Origin: Gemmatimonadota bacterium
GTDB lineage: Bacteria > Gemmatimonadota > Gemmatimonadetes > Longimicrobiales > Gaopeijiaceae
Assembly: GCA_003248075.1 (NCBI GenBank)
Contig: QJYK01000237.1
Location: forward strand, 1-64,000
DNA length: 64,000 bases
Direction of reading: 5' to 3'
The notes under the pieces are model-generated. The model was not told where the DNA came from. It was given only the letters and a program-made list of their open reading frames with translations, and did not search any database. The number at the start of each line of letters is the position of its first letter. Position 1 is the first letter of the stretch. Below are positions 18,254-27,600 of the stretch, piece by piece. The translations under genes and the position numbers were made by a program.

Positions 18254-20320
18254 ATGCGCACGTGGCTCATCGCAGGGTTGGCGACCGTCCTGGCTGCGTC
18301 CGCTCCGGAGGGCGCGGCGGGGCAGGACGCCGACCGGGTCCTGGCCGTGTGCCAGGACTGCCATCGAGGCGTCGGGCAGGACCGAGTGCGGGCCCTGAGC
18401 CATGCGGACTCGATCTCGTGCCGGTCCTGCCACCACGTCGGGCTCACGAACGACCCCGTGATCGCCCGCGCGAACCGCCTCGAGGCGTGCGTGTCCTGTC
18501 ACGAGGGCCTCGAGTCCCGGCACCGCGCGGTCGCCGGTGAGGGGGCCCCGGCGTGTACGGTCTGTCACGCGATCCACGGCGATCCGCCGCTGCCCGAGGG
18601 CACCGCGCCCATCGGGGATCGCTGCGCCGGGTGTCACGTGGAGCCCCACCAGCCTCATGCGGCCGGTGCAGCCGACCCCGCCGCGTGCACGGACTGCCAC
18701 GTGGAGCATACGGGCGACGGAGCCGGGGTAGACTCCCTCTCGGGGTCATGTTCCCGCTGTCATGCCGAGGCCCACCCGATCCATGCGTCCGTGGCCGAGC
18801 TCCAGGATTGCACGGTGTGCCACGAGGTGGCGGCCCCGGCCGGGGAGGTCCCGAGGAGCGTTCCTGAATCGGCTTGCCTGCGTTGTCATGTGGGCACGCC
18901 GACGGCGCACGCCGGGATCTCGCCCCCTCCGCGGTGTGTCGAATGTCACGACTTTTCCGTCCCTGCGCGGGGAATCGCGCCTCCCGATCCCGAACCGCCC
19001 GGCTTCCTTTGCGGAGCCTGCCATGAGGCGGAGCTCGGCGCCCTTCTGGCCGGCGGCCACGGGGGCTCGAGCACGGCCGGGGATGCGCCGACCTGCGCCT
19101 CGTGCCACGAGCTCCACGATCCCGGAGACACCCGGGCGGATGTTCGTCGGCGCGCAGTCCAGGAGACCATGCGTTGCATCGGCTGCCACGAGTCGGAAGC
19201 CGTCGTGGGTCCCTATGCGCTCACGCCCTTCGTGGGAGCTTCCTACGCCGACGACTTCCACGGGGCCACGGTGCGCTTCCTGGCCGCCGAGGACGCCGAT
19301 ACCTCCGAGGCGGACGTGCTGCTCTGCTCCGACTGCCACGGCGCGCACGACGTCCGAGTCCTCGAACGCGCCGAGATCGCCCCGGTCTGCGCACGCTGCC
19401 ACGCTGACGCGGGCGACAGGCTGGCCAGCGCGTGGCTGGGTCACAGGCCCGTGGGACCCCGGAACGCCACGCTCGTGTGGCTCGTGCGTGTCTTCTACCT
19501 CTTCCTCATCCCGTTCATGCTGGGCGGGCTCCTCCTCAACATCGCCTTCCACCTCGTGGATCAGAGGAGGAGGGGCGCCAGGGTTCGCGACAGCGAGGGA
19601 CTGCGCAGGCTGTTGGATCGTCTCCGCGGGAGGGCGGTTCCGTCGCTCGAGACGGTCTTGCGCTTCACGCGCCTCGAGCGCGCGGAGCACGCGGGCGCCA
19701 TGGCGACGTTCATCCTCCTCGTGCTGACCGGGCTCCCCCAGACCCGACCCGACCTCCCCCTTGCCCGCGGCATCATCGGGCTCTTCGGGGGCATCTGGAA
19801 CACCAGGCTGATCCACCGCATCGTCGGCTTCACCTTCGTGGCCCTCATGGTGGTCCACGTGACGCGCGCCGTGGTCGCCGCCGTACGACGGCGGAGGCTC
19901 CCCGCGATGGTACCCGTGCGGAAGGACTTCGCGGACGTGCTCCAGACGTTCCGCCACTACCTCTTCCGCGCCCCGCTCCCCCGCGTCGCCAAGTTCGATT
20001 TCTCCCAGAAGTTCGAGTATTGGGGGCTCTTCCTGGGCGGCCTGGTGATGAGCGGCACCGGCATCGCGCTCGTCTTCCCCGAGCTGGTCACGCAGGTCCT
20101 GCCGGGCGTGGTCCTGGCGGCCCTCAGGGTCATGCACGGCCTCGAGGCGACCTTCGCCGTGCTCGTGATCGTGCTCTGGCACTCCTACGGCGTGGTCCTC
20201 AGGCCCGAGATCTTCCCTCTCGACACGTCGATCTTCACAGGAAGGATGGACGTGCGCAGACTCGAGCACGAGCACGAGCTCGAGTACGAGCGGCTCTATC
20301 CCGGAGCGGGCGAGCGTTGA
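18254..20320 (+). CDS. Fifteen-CXXCH multiheme cytochrome c with membrane cytochrome b-like domain
   Basis: 688 residues. A signal peptide (1-23) precedes a periplasmic part with 15 CXXCH motifs from Cys33 (CQDCH) to about residue 383 (CARCH). Many spacer His residues could serve as distal ligands. From residue 405 on there are about five membrane helices with His residues (LIHRIVGFTFVALMVVHVTRA, MHGLEATFAVLVIVLWHSYG), like the di-heme cytochrome b subunits of formate dehydrogenase, hydrogenase or thiosulfate reductase. This arrangement could carry electrons between quinones and the periplasm or outside. It closes the sigma-54-controlled operon, encoded after a membrane-bound receiver. The substrate is unknown. 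Confidence 0.93.
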   Translation: MRTWLIAGLATVLAASAPEGAAGQDADRVLAVCQDCHRGVGQDRVRALSHADSISCRSCHHVGLTNDPVIARANRLEACVSCHEGLESRHRAVAGEGAPACTVCHAIHGDPPLPEGTAPIGDRCAGCHVEPHQPHAAGAADPAACTDCHVEHTGDGAGVDSLSGSCSRCHAEAHPIHASVAELQDCTVCHEVAAPAGEVPRSVPESACLRCHVGTPTAHAGISPPPRCVECHDFSVPARGIAPPDPEPPGFLCGACHEAELGALLAGGHGGSSTAGDAPTCASCHELHDPGDTRADVRRRAVQETMRCIGCHESEAVVGPYALTPFVGASYADDFHGATVRFLAAEDADTSEADVLLCSDCHGAHDVRVLERAEIAPVCARCHADAGDRLASAWLGHRPVGPRNATLVWLVRVFYLFLIPFMLGGLLLNIAFHLVDQRRRGARVRDSEGLRRLLDRLRGRAVPSLETVLRFTRLERAEHAGAMATFILLVLTGLPQTRPDLPLARGIIGLFGGIWNTRLIHRIVGFTFVALMVVHVTRAVVAAVRRRRLPAMVPVRKDFADVLQTFRHYLFRAPLPRVAKFDFSQKFEYWGLFLGGLVMSGTGIALVFPELVTQVLPGVVLAALRVMHGLEATFAVLVIVLWHSYGVVLRPEIFPLDTSIFTGRMDVRRLEHEHELEYERLYPGAGER

Positions 20321-20530
20321 AGCGCGACGCGAGGCCGTGGCGGCCGGGTGGTCCCCGACCCGCCGATTAATCGTCCCGTAAGCGCCCGCCGCCATCCTTT
20401 TCCCGGTCGGCGGTCCCGGCGCATCCGAGATGAAATGCTCGAGGGTCGCGCTCCGGGAGGCGAGCCTCCGGATGCGGGGCTCGCCGAGCCGACGATGAGA
20501 CACCACCTGCTCCGGAAGAGGATTCCTGAA

Positions 20531-21094
20531 ATGCACACATACTCGGCGTCACCTGCGCAGTGGCTGCTCTGGGCGCTTCTCGCTCTCGGGGTCGGGGGAT
20601 CCGCTCCCGCCTCGGCCCAGGAAAGCGTCGTGGCGGGCGATCGCGTACGCTTGACCCTTCCCTGTGACTCCGTCCCAGATGCATCCGTGCGACGGCCCGC
20701 GCCGTGCACCAGGGAGGGGACGGTGGCCCGCCTCACGTCCGAGAGGGTGGAGCTGCTCGTCGACGGGGGCGCCGAAGCCTACGAGCTGGCTGCGCTCAGC
20801 GGCCTGGCCGTCCGCAGGGTACAGGCGCCTGGCTGGAAGGTCCCCGCGGCGTCCGGGGTCATCTTGGGGGGAGTAGGGACCTACGCGCTGCTCCACTCGG
20901 GAGGGTCCACGAGCCGATGCGACCGCTCGAGCAACCAGGACGCGATGAGCAGTCGCGAATGCGCGGGCCTGACGGTGTTGGGCGGCCTGGGTGGCGCCGG
21001 CCTCGGCTTTCTGGTATCCCGGCTCCTTCGGACGGAGCGGTGGATCTCCGTTCCGGTGGGACGGATCGACGTGACCGTGGGGTGGCGTCGATGA
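20531..21094 (+). CDS. Secreted/membrane hypothetical protein with glycine-rich helices
   Basis: 187 residues. The ATG at 20531 follows GGAAGAGG and opens a signal peptide (WLLWALLALGVGGSAPASAQ). An SH3-like beta segment (VVAGDRVRLTLPCD ... VARLTSERVELLVDG) is followed by two Gly-rich hydrophobic helices (SGVILGGVGTYALLHSGG and LGGLGGAGLGFLVSRLL) with a Cys-containing loop between them. No known family. Its stop overlaps the start of the lipoprotein gene (ATGA), so both are translated together. The 210 bp upstream hold no gene that I can support. Confidence 0.7.
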   Translation: MHTYSASPAQWLLWALLALGVGGSAPASAQESVVAGDRVRLTLPCDSVPDASVRRPAPCTREGTVARLTSERVELLVDGGAEAYELAALSGLAVRRVQAPGWKVPAASGVILGGVGTYALLHSGGSTSRCDRSSNQDAMSSRECAGLTVLGGLGGAGLGFLVSRLLRTERWISVPVGRIDVTVGWRR

Positions 21095-22017
21095 TCGCGC
21101 GGCGAGGCATCGCGCCGCGATCGGGCGCGCGAGGGTCCGCGGGTGCGATGATCCTGCTGGCCCTGACCGCGTGTGCCGGAGCGACGCTCGGCAGCGGGGT
21201 CGGAGACGCCTTCCTGGGCCATCCGCCCTATTACGCAGGGTCGACGGCGCGGGCGAGCTCGAGCACGGAGACCGGCCACCTCCCGATCGCGTATCAGCGC
21301 GGTGGGGCGCAGGCCCCGATCTTCGACCCGTCCCTGACGGACGACATGATCGCGCTGCTCGCGGAGATGAACGCCTACCTCGACTCTCTGGGAACGTCGA
21401 AGCGGCTCGTGGAAGGAGGGAAGGTCTCCGCCGTGGCCCATGCCGCGACGACCCGGCCACCCGATGTCCAGTTCGGATGCGTCACCCGTTCGGGGGATGC
21501 GGATGACGACTGCGCGCTGGACGGCGACTCGGTCCTCGGTCGGGATCAGCTGCGGATGCGGCTGGCGGTGGGTCGGCCCTCCGGGGAGTGGACGCTCTGG
21601 ATCGATCAGGTCATGGCCGATCAGGGGGTCGACCGTGTGCTGGTCATCACGCTCGAAGTCGGCTGGTATCTCGTTCGCCAGCGCGGTTTCCTGGGCCACA
21701 AGGAGCTGGAGCTGGGCACCTCCCATGTGGCGCAGCTCCCCTGGCTCACGTCATTGGAGACGCCGGTGGCGGTCCTGCAGCTCACCGGAGCCTTGGTCGG
21801 ACCCGGAGGCAAGGCGCTGCGCATCGGAGCGGAGGGGCTCCTGGCCCGTCGCACCGGCTTGGAGATCAGTGCCCTCGGTGCCCAGGCGTTGATCTCCGAC
21901 GACGACGTGCGGCAGCTCCGGTCGGCCCGGCGGGAGGATCTGGCGGACGAGCCGCTGGTTTGGCGCGCCGGACTCCGGGCCCTGGTCTCGGGGCTCCTCG
22001 AACCGCCGCGTCGATGA
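21091..22017 (+). CDS. Putative lipoprotein of unknown function
   Basis: 308 residues starting at the ATG that overlaps the preceding stop. A lipobox (LLALTACAG) near residue 28 predicts lipid attachment. The rest is soluble, with a short Asp-rich Cys loop (FGCVTRSGDADDDCALDGD) and a beta-rich middle (EWTLWIDQVMADQGVDRVLVITLEVGWYLV). I do not recognise a family. Coupling with the gene before it suggests a joint envelope role. Confidence 0.7.
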   Translation: MIARRGIAPRSGARGSAGAMILLALTACAGATLGSGVGDAFLGHPPYYAGSTARASSSTETGHLPIAYQRGGAQAPIFDPSLTDDMIALLAEMNAYLDSLGTSKRLVEGGKVSAVAHAATTRPPDVQFGCVTRSGDADDDCALDGDSVLGRDQLRMRLAVGRPSGEWTLWIDQVMADQGVDRVLVITLEVGWYLVRQRGFLGHKELELGTSHVAQLPWLTSLETPVAVLQLTGALVGPGGKALRIGAEGLLARRTGLEISALGAQALISDDDVRQLRSARREDLADEPLVWRAGLRALVSGLLEPPRR

Positions 22018-22056
22018 GGATCGTCCCGGGGATCGCAACGGCCGGGGTCCGGCCCC

Positions 22057-22362
22057 TCACTCCAGATCGCCTTCTCCCCATTCCTGGACGTCCTGCAGCG
22101 CCCGCGCGGTCTCCCGGAGCCGGCTGATCGCTTCGCGGTCCTCACCGTCGATGGCGACGAGCAGGGCCGGCACGTCCTCGAGCGGCGCCGTCATGCCGAC
22201 CATGGCGCCCTCCATGAACATGTGGACGGCGTGCAGGTCCGAATGGGCAAACCCCGAGGAACCCCTCACGACACCATTCCTTCGCCGGGCCTGATCGCGC
22301 GCGGCCATCGCCGCCGCCATTCCCAGAAAGCGGAGGTCGGCGCTCCCGTCGTCATTCTGCAT
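22057..22362 (-). CDS. Small hypothetical protein
   Basis: 101 residues from the ATG at 22362 (MQNDDGSADLRF), preceded by GAGG; an upstream in-frame ATG has no better signal. Mostly helical, with Met-rich and acidic parts (FMEGAMVGMTAPLEDVPALLVAIDGEDREAIS). No domain recognised. It lies convergent to the lipoprotein gene and upstream of the divergent Flp pilin. Confidence 0.5.
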   Translation of the reverse strand: MQNDDGSADLRFLGMAAAMAARDQARRRNGVVRGSSGFAHSDLHAVHMFMEGAMVGMTAPLEDVPALLVAIDGEDREAISRLRETARALQDVQEWGEGDLE

Positions 22363-22507
22363 GGCTCCCCACCTCGACGTCCCTAGTGGAACCGCCTCGC
22401 ACACCGTGGCCCGCCTTTCCTGCCAGCCGGCTCAAGACCGCGTCCGGGTCCCGTTTCGGCACCCTCGGACCGTTCTCTGTACACCCCCACGGAGGAAAGT
22501 TGCGTTT

Positions 22508-22532
22508 GTGCAACAGTGTGGCAGTGTTGCAC
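22508..22532. promoter_or_regulatory. Perfect 8-bp inverted repeat upstream of the Flp pilin
   Basis: GTGCAACA and TGTTGCAC are separated by 9 nt, about 90 bp before the pilin start. A repressor or activator site is possible; no promoter with proper spacing could be assigned next to it. Confidence 0.35.
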
Positions 22533-22618
22533 TATTGCGCTGCCGAGACAAGGTCCCACAATGACGTACGAAATCAAGCCAGTCCCCCCAGGCCGGCCAC
22601 CGGCAGAAGGAGCTCACC

Positions 22619-22819
22619 ATGCAGCGGATCCAGGCGTTCTGGTCCGACGAGTCCGGACAGGGTCTCACCGAGTATGCGGCGATCATCGCGCTCGTCTCGA
22701 TCGGTCTGATGCTCGTGCTCATCGCGTTCCGCAACGAGCTGGGCCGGATCTACAACGCGATCACGGCCGAGCTGCGCAGTCAGACCGGCAGCATCAACCA
22801 GTATCAGCCCGGGCCCTGA
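22619..22819 (+). CDS. Flp/Fap-type pilin
   Basis: 66 residues with AAGGAG ahead of the ATG. A short hydrophilic leader (MQRIQAFWSDESGQGLTEYA) is followed by a single hydrophobic helix (IIALVSIGLMLVLIAF) and a short polar tail, the plan of Flp pilins: the GLTEYA/G-x4-E region marks the prepilin peptidase site. Flp pilins build thin adhesive pili with the Tad machinery. No tad genes are in the window, so the assembly genes must be elsewhere or this is an orphan copy. Confidence 0.85.
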   Translation: MQRIQAFWSDESGQGLTEYAAIIALVSIGLMLVLIAFRNELGRIYNAITAELRSQTGSINQYQPGP

Positions 22820-23037
22820 TCGGTGGTCTCAGGGGGCCGACATCGCCGCGTCGGGCCCCCCCAGCGGGAGCACGTGGGCGGGAGGGTCAGGTCAGCCTCC
22901 CCATCCCGACCGGCCTCCTGCGGACCCGTCTGAACCTTGGGCGGAGTCGCGGCGGTCGACGGTCGCTACGATCGCAAGGCGGAGGGCCTCACGAGGCGCC
23001 TCCACCGAATCCATGTAAGTGATTCTGTTACAACCAG

Positions 23038-23089
23038 TGCCGGGGGTGGGATTCGAACCCACACGGGATTGCTCCCAGGGATCTTGAGT
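23038..23089 (-). pseudogene. tRNA-Leu(CAA) 3'-half remnant
   Basis: On the minus strand the sequence from the anticodon loop (CTCAAGA, anticodon CAA) through the variable arm, T arm (GTGGGTTCGAATCCCAC) and acceptor 3' strand CCCCGGC with discriminator A is intact. The 5' half (acceptor, D arm and 5' anticodon stem) is absent and replaced by unrelated sequence. Of its last 43 nt, 41 match the intact tRNA-Leu at 24339-24421. This is what remains when a tRNA is cut at the anticodon loop, the usual crossover site for tyrosine integrases. Confidence 0.8.
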
Positions 23090-23123
23090 TCGGCCAACCC
23101 ACTGCCGTAAGGCGGCACCACGG

Positions 23124-23312
23124 GGCACATACGCGCACGCGTTCGACGCCGCGACCGGCGAAGAGCTGTGGAGCGCGGATCTTCCGGGGCGTGGTTACGC
23201 GAACCCGATGAGCTACGCGACGTCTGACGGGCGGCAGTACGCGGTGATCGCCAACGTGGTGGGCGGGACGGTGGGACGTTGGTCGCGTTCGCGCCTGCCG
23301 AGGCAGCTCTAG
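23124..23312 (+). pseudogene. C-terminal fragment of a PQQ-type quinoprotein dehydrogenase
   Basis: The plus strand encodes GTYAHAFDAATGEELWSADL and a following stretch ending ...QYAVIANVVGG, which is the last propeller blade of PQQ-dependent dehydrogenases. Afterwards the expected GTLVAFALPRQL is readable only across two frame changes. No start or upstream part exists. It is a decayed fragment next to the tRNA remnant. Confidence 0.7.
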
Positions 23313-24265
23313 CGCCCCCTGCTGAGCGCGTTCGTGATCACGAAGCGCTCGGCGCTCGAGACCCCTCCGCCGGTACCTCCTTGCGAGGCGCCACGGACGA
23401 AGACGAAGCGCTCGCCGTCCGGGTGAACGTCCCATACCGTCGCCGAGGCCACTCGCGCGAAGTCACCGTGCGAGAAGAGCTCGGTGAACTCGCCCGGTTC
23501 GACGACGTCTTCGCTGGGGAGCACCTCCACCGCGATGACCATTCCCGACGCGTAGTCCCGAAAGAAGAGCTCCCGCCGTCCCAACTCCAGCGCGGCTCCC
23601 TACCACCTTCGGCGGAGATCTTCACTCGTGGCCCGAGGTCCGGGAACGATTGTACGTACACCTGGTCGTCGCCGTCGTCCTCTCCCACGTACGCCAACCA
23701 GCGCCCGTCCGGCGAGATCGCCGGGCTGAATTCCGGGAAGTTGCTGCCCAGGAGAATCCGCTCTTCCCCACCGTCGACCTCGCGTACCCACAGCTTCGAG
23801 CCTCCGGTCATGCCCGGATTGGTGCCCCAAATGAGCCAATCGCCGGTTCGAGACATCTGGGGGGTCCGTCCCTCGTGTTCGATGATCCGCTCCGGCGTCC
23901 CGGTGCCGTCGCGCCGCACCATGTACCCGTGGAGCTCGCCCCCCTCGTCGCGCTGGAAGAGGATCGACGATCCGTCGGCCGACCAGGACGGGAACATGTT
24001 CTCGCCCTCGAACGTCACCCGTGTCGGCACGCTCCGTTGGAGGTCCCACACCCAGATGTCGGAAGCCTCGTCCGGCGTCGCCACGGTGAACGCGAGATAG
24101 CGCCCGTCGGGCGAAAACCTCGGCACGGTGGCGCTGCGGCCGACGTCGAGCACCTCCGCCCGCCCCGCGCGATCCAGGATGACGAGATGCGCTCCCTCGC
24201 CCACCTTGGAATGCTGTTCGCCGGACACCCTAAGCAAGAACTTCAGGTATTCTTCCCAGTCGGCT
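23309..24265 (-). pseudogene. Truncated, frameshifted PD40/TolB-like propeller gene
   Basis: The minus strand encodes PD40 repeats (VPRFSPDGRYLAFTV, PSWSADGSSILFQRD, SPAISPDGRWLAYVGED) typical of the C-terminal propeller attached to kinase-linked or TolB-like proteins. A one-base loss near 23580 breaks the frame (WSWDG then RELFFRD in the other frame); the remainder is readable to the stop at 23309. The N-terminal part is missing, with the break close to the tRNA-Leu gene. It faces the quinoprotein fragment; both stops share the same CTAG-like bases. Confidence 0.75.
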
Positions 24266-24338
24266 GTACTACGAATCGACTCTGGAGCCCGCTCCAACTT
24301 GCGCCGTGAATCCAGCTGACTCGTTGTCCTGCACCGAG

Positions 24339-24421
24339 TGCCGGGGGTGGGACTCGAACCCACATGGGATTGCTCCCAGGGGATTTTAAGTCCCCTGCGT
24401 CTACCATTCCGCCACCCCGGC
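24339..24421 (-). tRNA. tRNA-Leu(UAA)
   Basis: The minus strand folds as a class II tRNA: acceptor GCCGGGG/CCCCGGC with discriminator A, D arm GCGGAATGGTAGACGC, anticodon stem GGGGA/TCCCC with loop CTTAAAA (anticodon TAA), long variable arm GGGAGCAATCCC, and T arm GTGGG-TTCGAGT-CCCAC. CCA is not encoded. The gene is intact, unlike the half copy 1.3 kb away. Confidence 0.95.
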
Positions 24422-24625
24422 CGGGCGCGGACCCGAGTCGGCCTCGAAAAGCCGCCCGATCCTGAGTGACGGTACGGCCCGCGCGTCGGGGGGTGCAAGC
24501 ACCGCGCGAGGCCGAGCCGCCGTTACCGGCGCCTCGGGGCATCCCTTTCCCTGTCCCCAGCCCCGCCCTAGTCTCCTCGCCGTTCCCGACGCTGTCCCAG
24601 GCCGCCATAGCGCTGAGAGGATTCG

Positions 24626-27600
24626 GTGAGGATCTCCGCACCCCGCTGGCTGATCGCCACTCTGGCCCTGCTCCCGACCCTCGGTGCCCCGGTGTCCGCC
24701 CCGGCCCAGGTCGACTCCACCCTCTTCCAGTCGATGCACTACCGGAACATCGGTCCGTTCCGGGGCGGACGCGTGACGACGGTGACCGGCGTGCGCGGAG
24801 AGCCGTTCACGTTCTACATGGGCGCGACGGGCGGCGGCGTCTGGAAGACCACGGACGCAGGCACGACGTGGCACAACATCTCGGACGGGTACTTCAACAC
24901 GACCGGGATCGGCTCGGTGGTCGTCGCGGCGTCCGATCCCAACATCCTCTACGTGGGCACCGGCGAGTCTCCGGTGCGCGGCGTGAAGACCTCCCACGGA
25001 GACGGCGTCTACAAGTCCACGGACGCGGGCAAGACGTGGACGCACCTCGGCCTCGAGGCGACGCGCCACACGGGGCAGATCCTCGTACATCCGCGCAACC
25101 CGGATCGCGTGTGGGTCGGCGCGCAGGGGAACCCCTACGGACCCAACCCGGAGCGCGGCGTCTACCGCTCCGACGACGGCGGCAAGACGTGGGACATGGT
25201 TCTGTTCGTGAACGACTCGTCCGGCATCGTCGACATGAGCATGGACGCCCACAACCCCAACGTGATCATGGCCACGTCCTGGGAGTTCCGGCGCCGCCCC
25301 TGGGTCGTGAAGAGCGGCGGACCCGGAAGCAAGGTGTGGAAATCCACCGACGGCGGCGACACCTGGAAGGAGATCACCGCGGGCCTCCCCGACCTCAAGG
25401 GGAAGATGGGCGTCGCGATCTCGCCGGCAGACCCGAACGTCGTGTACCTCGCGATCGAGGCGCGCGGAACGCAGGGCGGCGTGTACCGCTCCGACGACGC
25501 CGGCGAGACGTTCCGCCAGACGTCCAACGACCCGACGACGTACGCGCGAGCGTGGTACTACATGCACATCATCGCGGACCCGGTCGACCCCGACGAGGTG
25601 TGGGTCATGAACTCGGGCGCAATGAAGTCGATCGACGGTGGCAAGACGTACAGCCGCATCCCCGACAGCCACGTCGACCATCATGCGCTTTGGATCAACC
25701 CGGACGACACCGACATCATGATCAACGGCAACGACGGCGGGGCGTCGGTGACCGTCAACGGCGGGCAAACGTGGTCGACACTGCTCAACCAGCCCACCGC
25801 ACAGATGTACCGGGTGATGACCGACAACCTGTACCCGTACAAGGTCTACTCCGGGCAGCAGGACGCGAGCGGCATCGTGATCGCGAGCCAGACGCTCGGC
25901 GGCGGCATCGGCGAGCACGATTGGCAAACGATCCGCTCGGGTGAGTCGGCCACCGTCGGCCTCGACCCCGACAACCCGCGCTACGTCTACAGCACCTTCT
26001 TCGCCTCGTACCTGGGCGAGTGGGACGCCGAGACTTGGAACTACCGCATGATCCGCCCCTACCCCGAGCGGGTCACCGGCGAGCAGCCGCAGAACCTCAA
26101 GTACCGGGCCAACTGGAACGGCCCCGTGTTCGTCTCCCCCCACGACCCGTCCGTGATCTACTACGGCTCGCAGTACCTGATGAAGTCCACGGACCGCGGC
26201 CGCCACTGGGAGGTCGTCAGCGAAGACCTCACCCGCAACGACAAGGACCACCAGGGCCCGGGCGGCTATCCGATCTCGAACGAGCAGATCACCGCGGAGA
26301 GCTACAACGACGTTTTCAACATCGAGGAGTCGCCGCTCCAGGAGGGGCTGATCTGGGTCGGATCAGACGATGGGCTCGTGCACGTCACGCGCGACGGCGG
26401 AGCGACGTGGTCGAACGTGACGCCCCCGGGGCTCCCTGAGAGCATCATCAACGTGGTCGAGCCGTCTCCGCACGATCCGGCGAAGGCGTACTTCGCCGCG
26501 GCCGGCTACAAGATGAACGACTTCACGCCCTACCTCTTCAGGACCGAGGACTACGGGCGCACGTGGACGAAGATCGTGAACGGCATCCCGGGGAACACGT
26601 TCGCCCGCTCGATCCGCGAGGACCCCGACCGCGCGGGCCTGCTGTACGCCGGGACGGAGACAGGGATGTTCGTCTCGTTCGACGACGGCCGTGTGTGGCA
26701 GCCGCTCCAGCTCGACCTGCCCGAGGTACCGGTGACCGACCTGCGCGTGCGCCAGAAGGACCTGGTGGTCTCCACGCAGGGCCGCTCCCTGTGGATCCTC
26801 GACGACCTCACCCCCCTGCACCAGATCTCGGACGCGGTGGCCGCCTCCGGCGTGTGGCTGTATACGCCACGCGACCCGGTGCGCAACATCACGGACGGGT
26901 GGTACGCCGAGGGCGGGCCGGGCGAGAACCCGCCGCCCGGCCTCCAGGTGATCTACGTCCTCAAGCAGGACGTCCCCGAGGACACCCCGATGGCTATGGA
27001 GATCCTGGACGCGTCGGGCCGGGTCGTCTTCGCCGAGCGCACCGACGACGCGACGCCCGACTGCGAGCTCCGCCCGCGCGCCCGCACCCTGAAGCGCACC
27101 GCCGGCGCAAATCGGTGGAGCTGGAACATGAAGACCGGCACGTACCCGTGCGTCGAAGAGCTCACGATGACCACGTTCGATCTGAGTGCGTACCTGGTGA
27201 GGCCGGGCCCCTACCGCGTGCGCCTCACCGTGGGCGACGTCGAGCAGACGCGCGACTTCACGATCCGCATCGATCCCCGCCTGGACGGTCAGTCCACGGA
27301 CCCGGGGGCGGAGTACGCCGAGATGGACCGGCTCAACGAGTCGCTCTACCGGGCCGTGGTCGAGATGGGCGAGGGGCTCGCCTCGTTGCGCCGGCTGCAG
27401 GATCAGCTGGACGTGGTCGTCGACCTAACCACCGCGGAGGATGTCGTGCAGGGCGGTGCCGAGCTCAACGGGAAGATGGACGCGTGGCGCGAACAGCTGC
27501 TCCAGAAGGAGCTGCGGACGTTCCAGAACCACTACCAGTACGAGGCGAAGCTGCTGCTCAAGTACAAGGACCTGATGGACGAGATGGGCGGCGCGAACCT

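Noticed and set aside
22515-22537. Possible sigma-54 promoter (TGGCAG...TTGC) before the Flp pilin
   Set aside because: Distance between the GG and GC elements is wrong (7 or 15 instead of 10).
23338-24498. 386-codon minus-strand frame as an intact gene
   Set aside because: It runs through the tRNA-Leu gene and has a frame break in a conserved PD40 segment, so it is annotated as a pseudogene.
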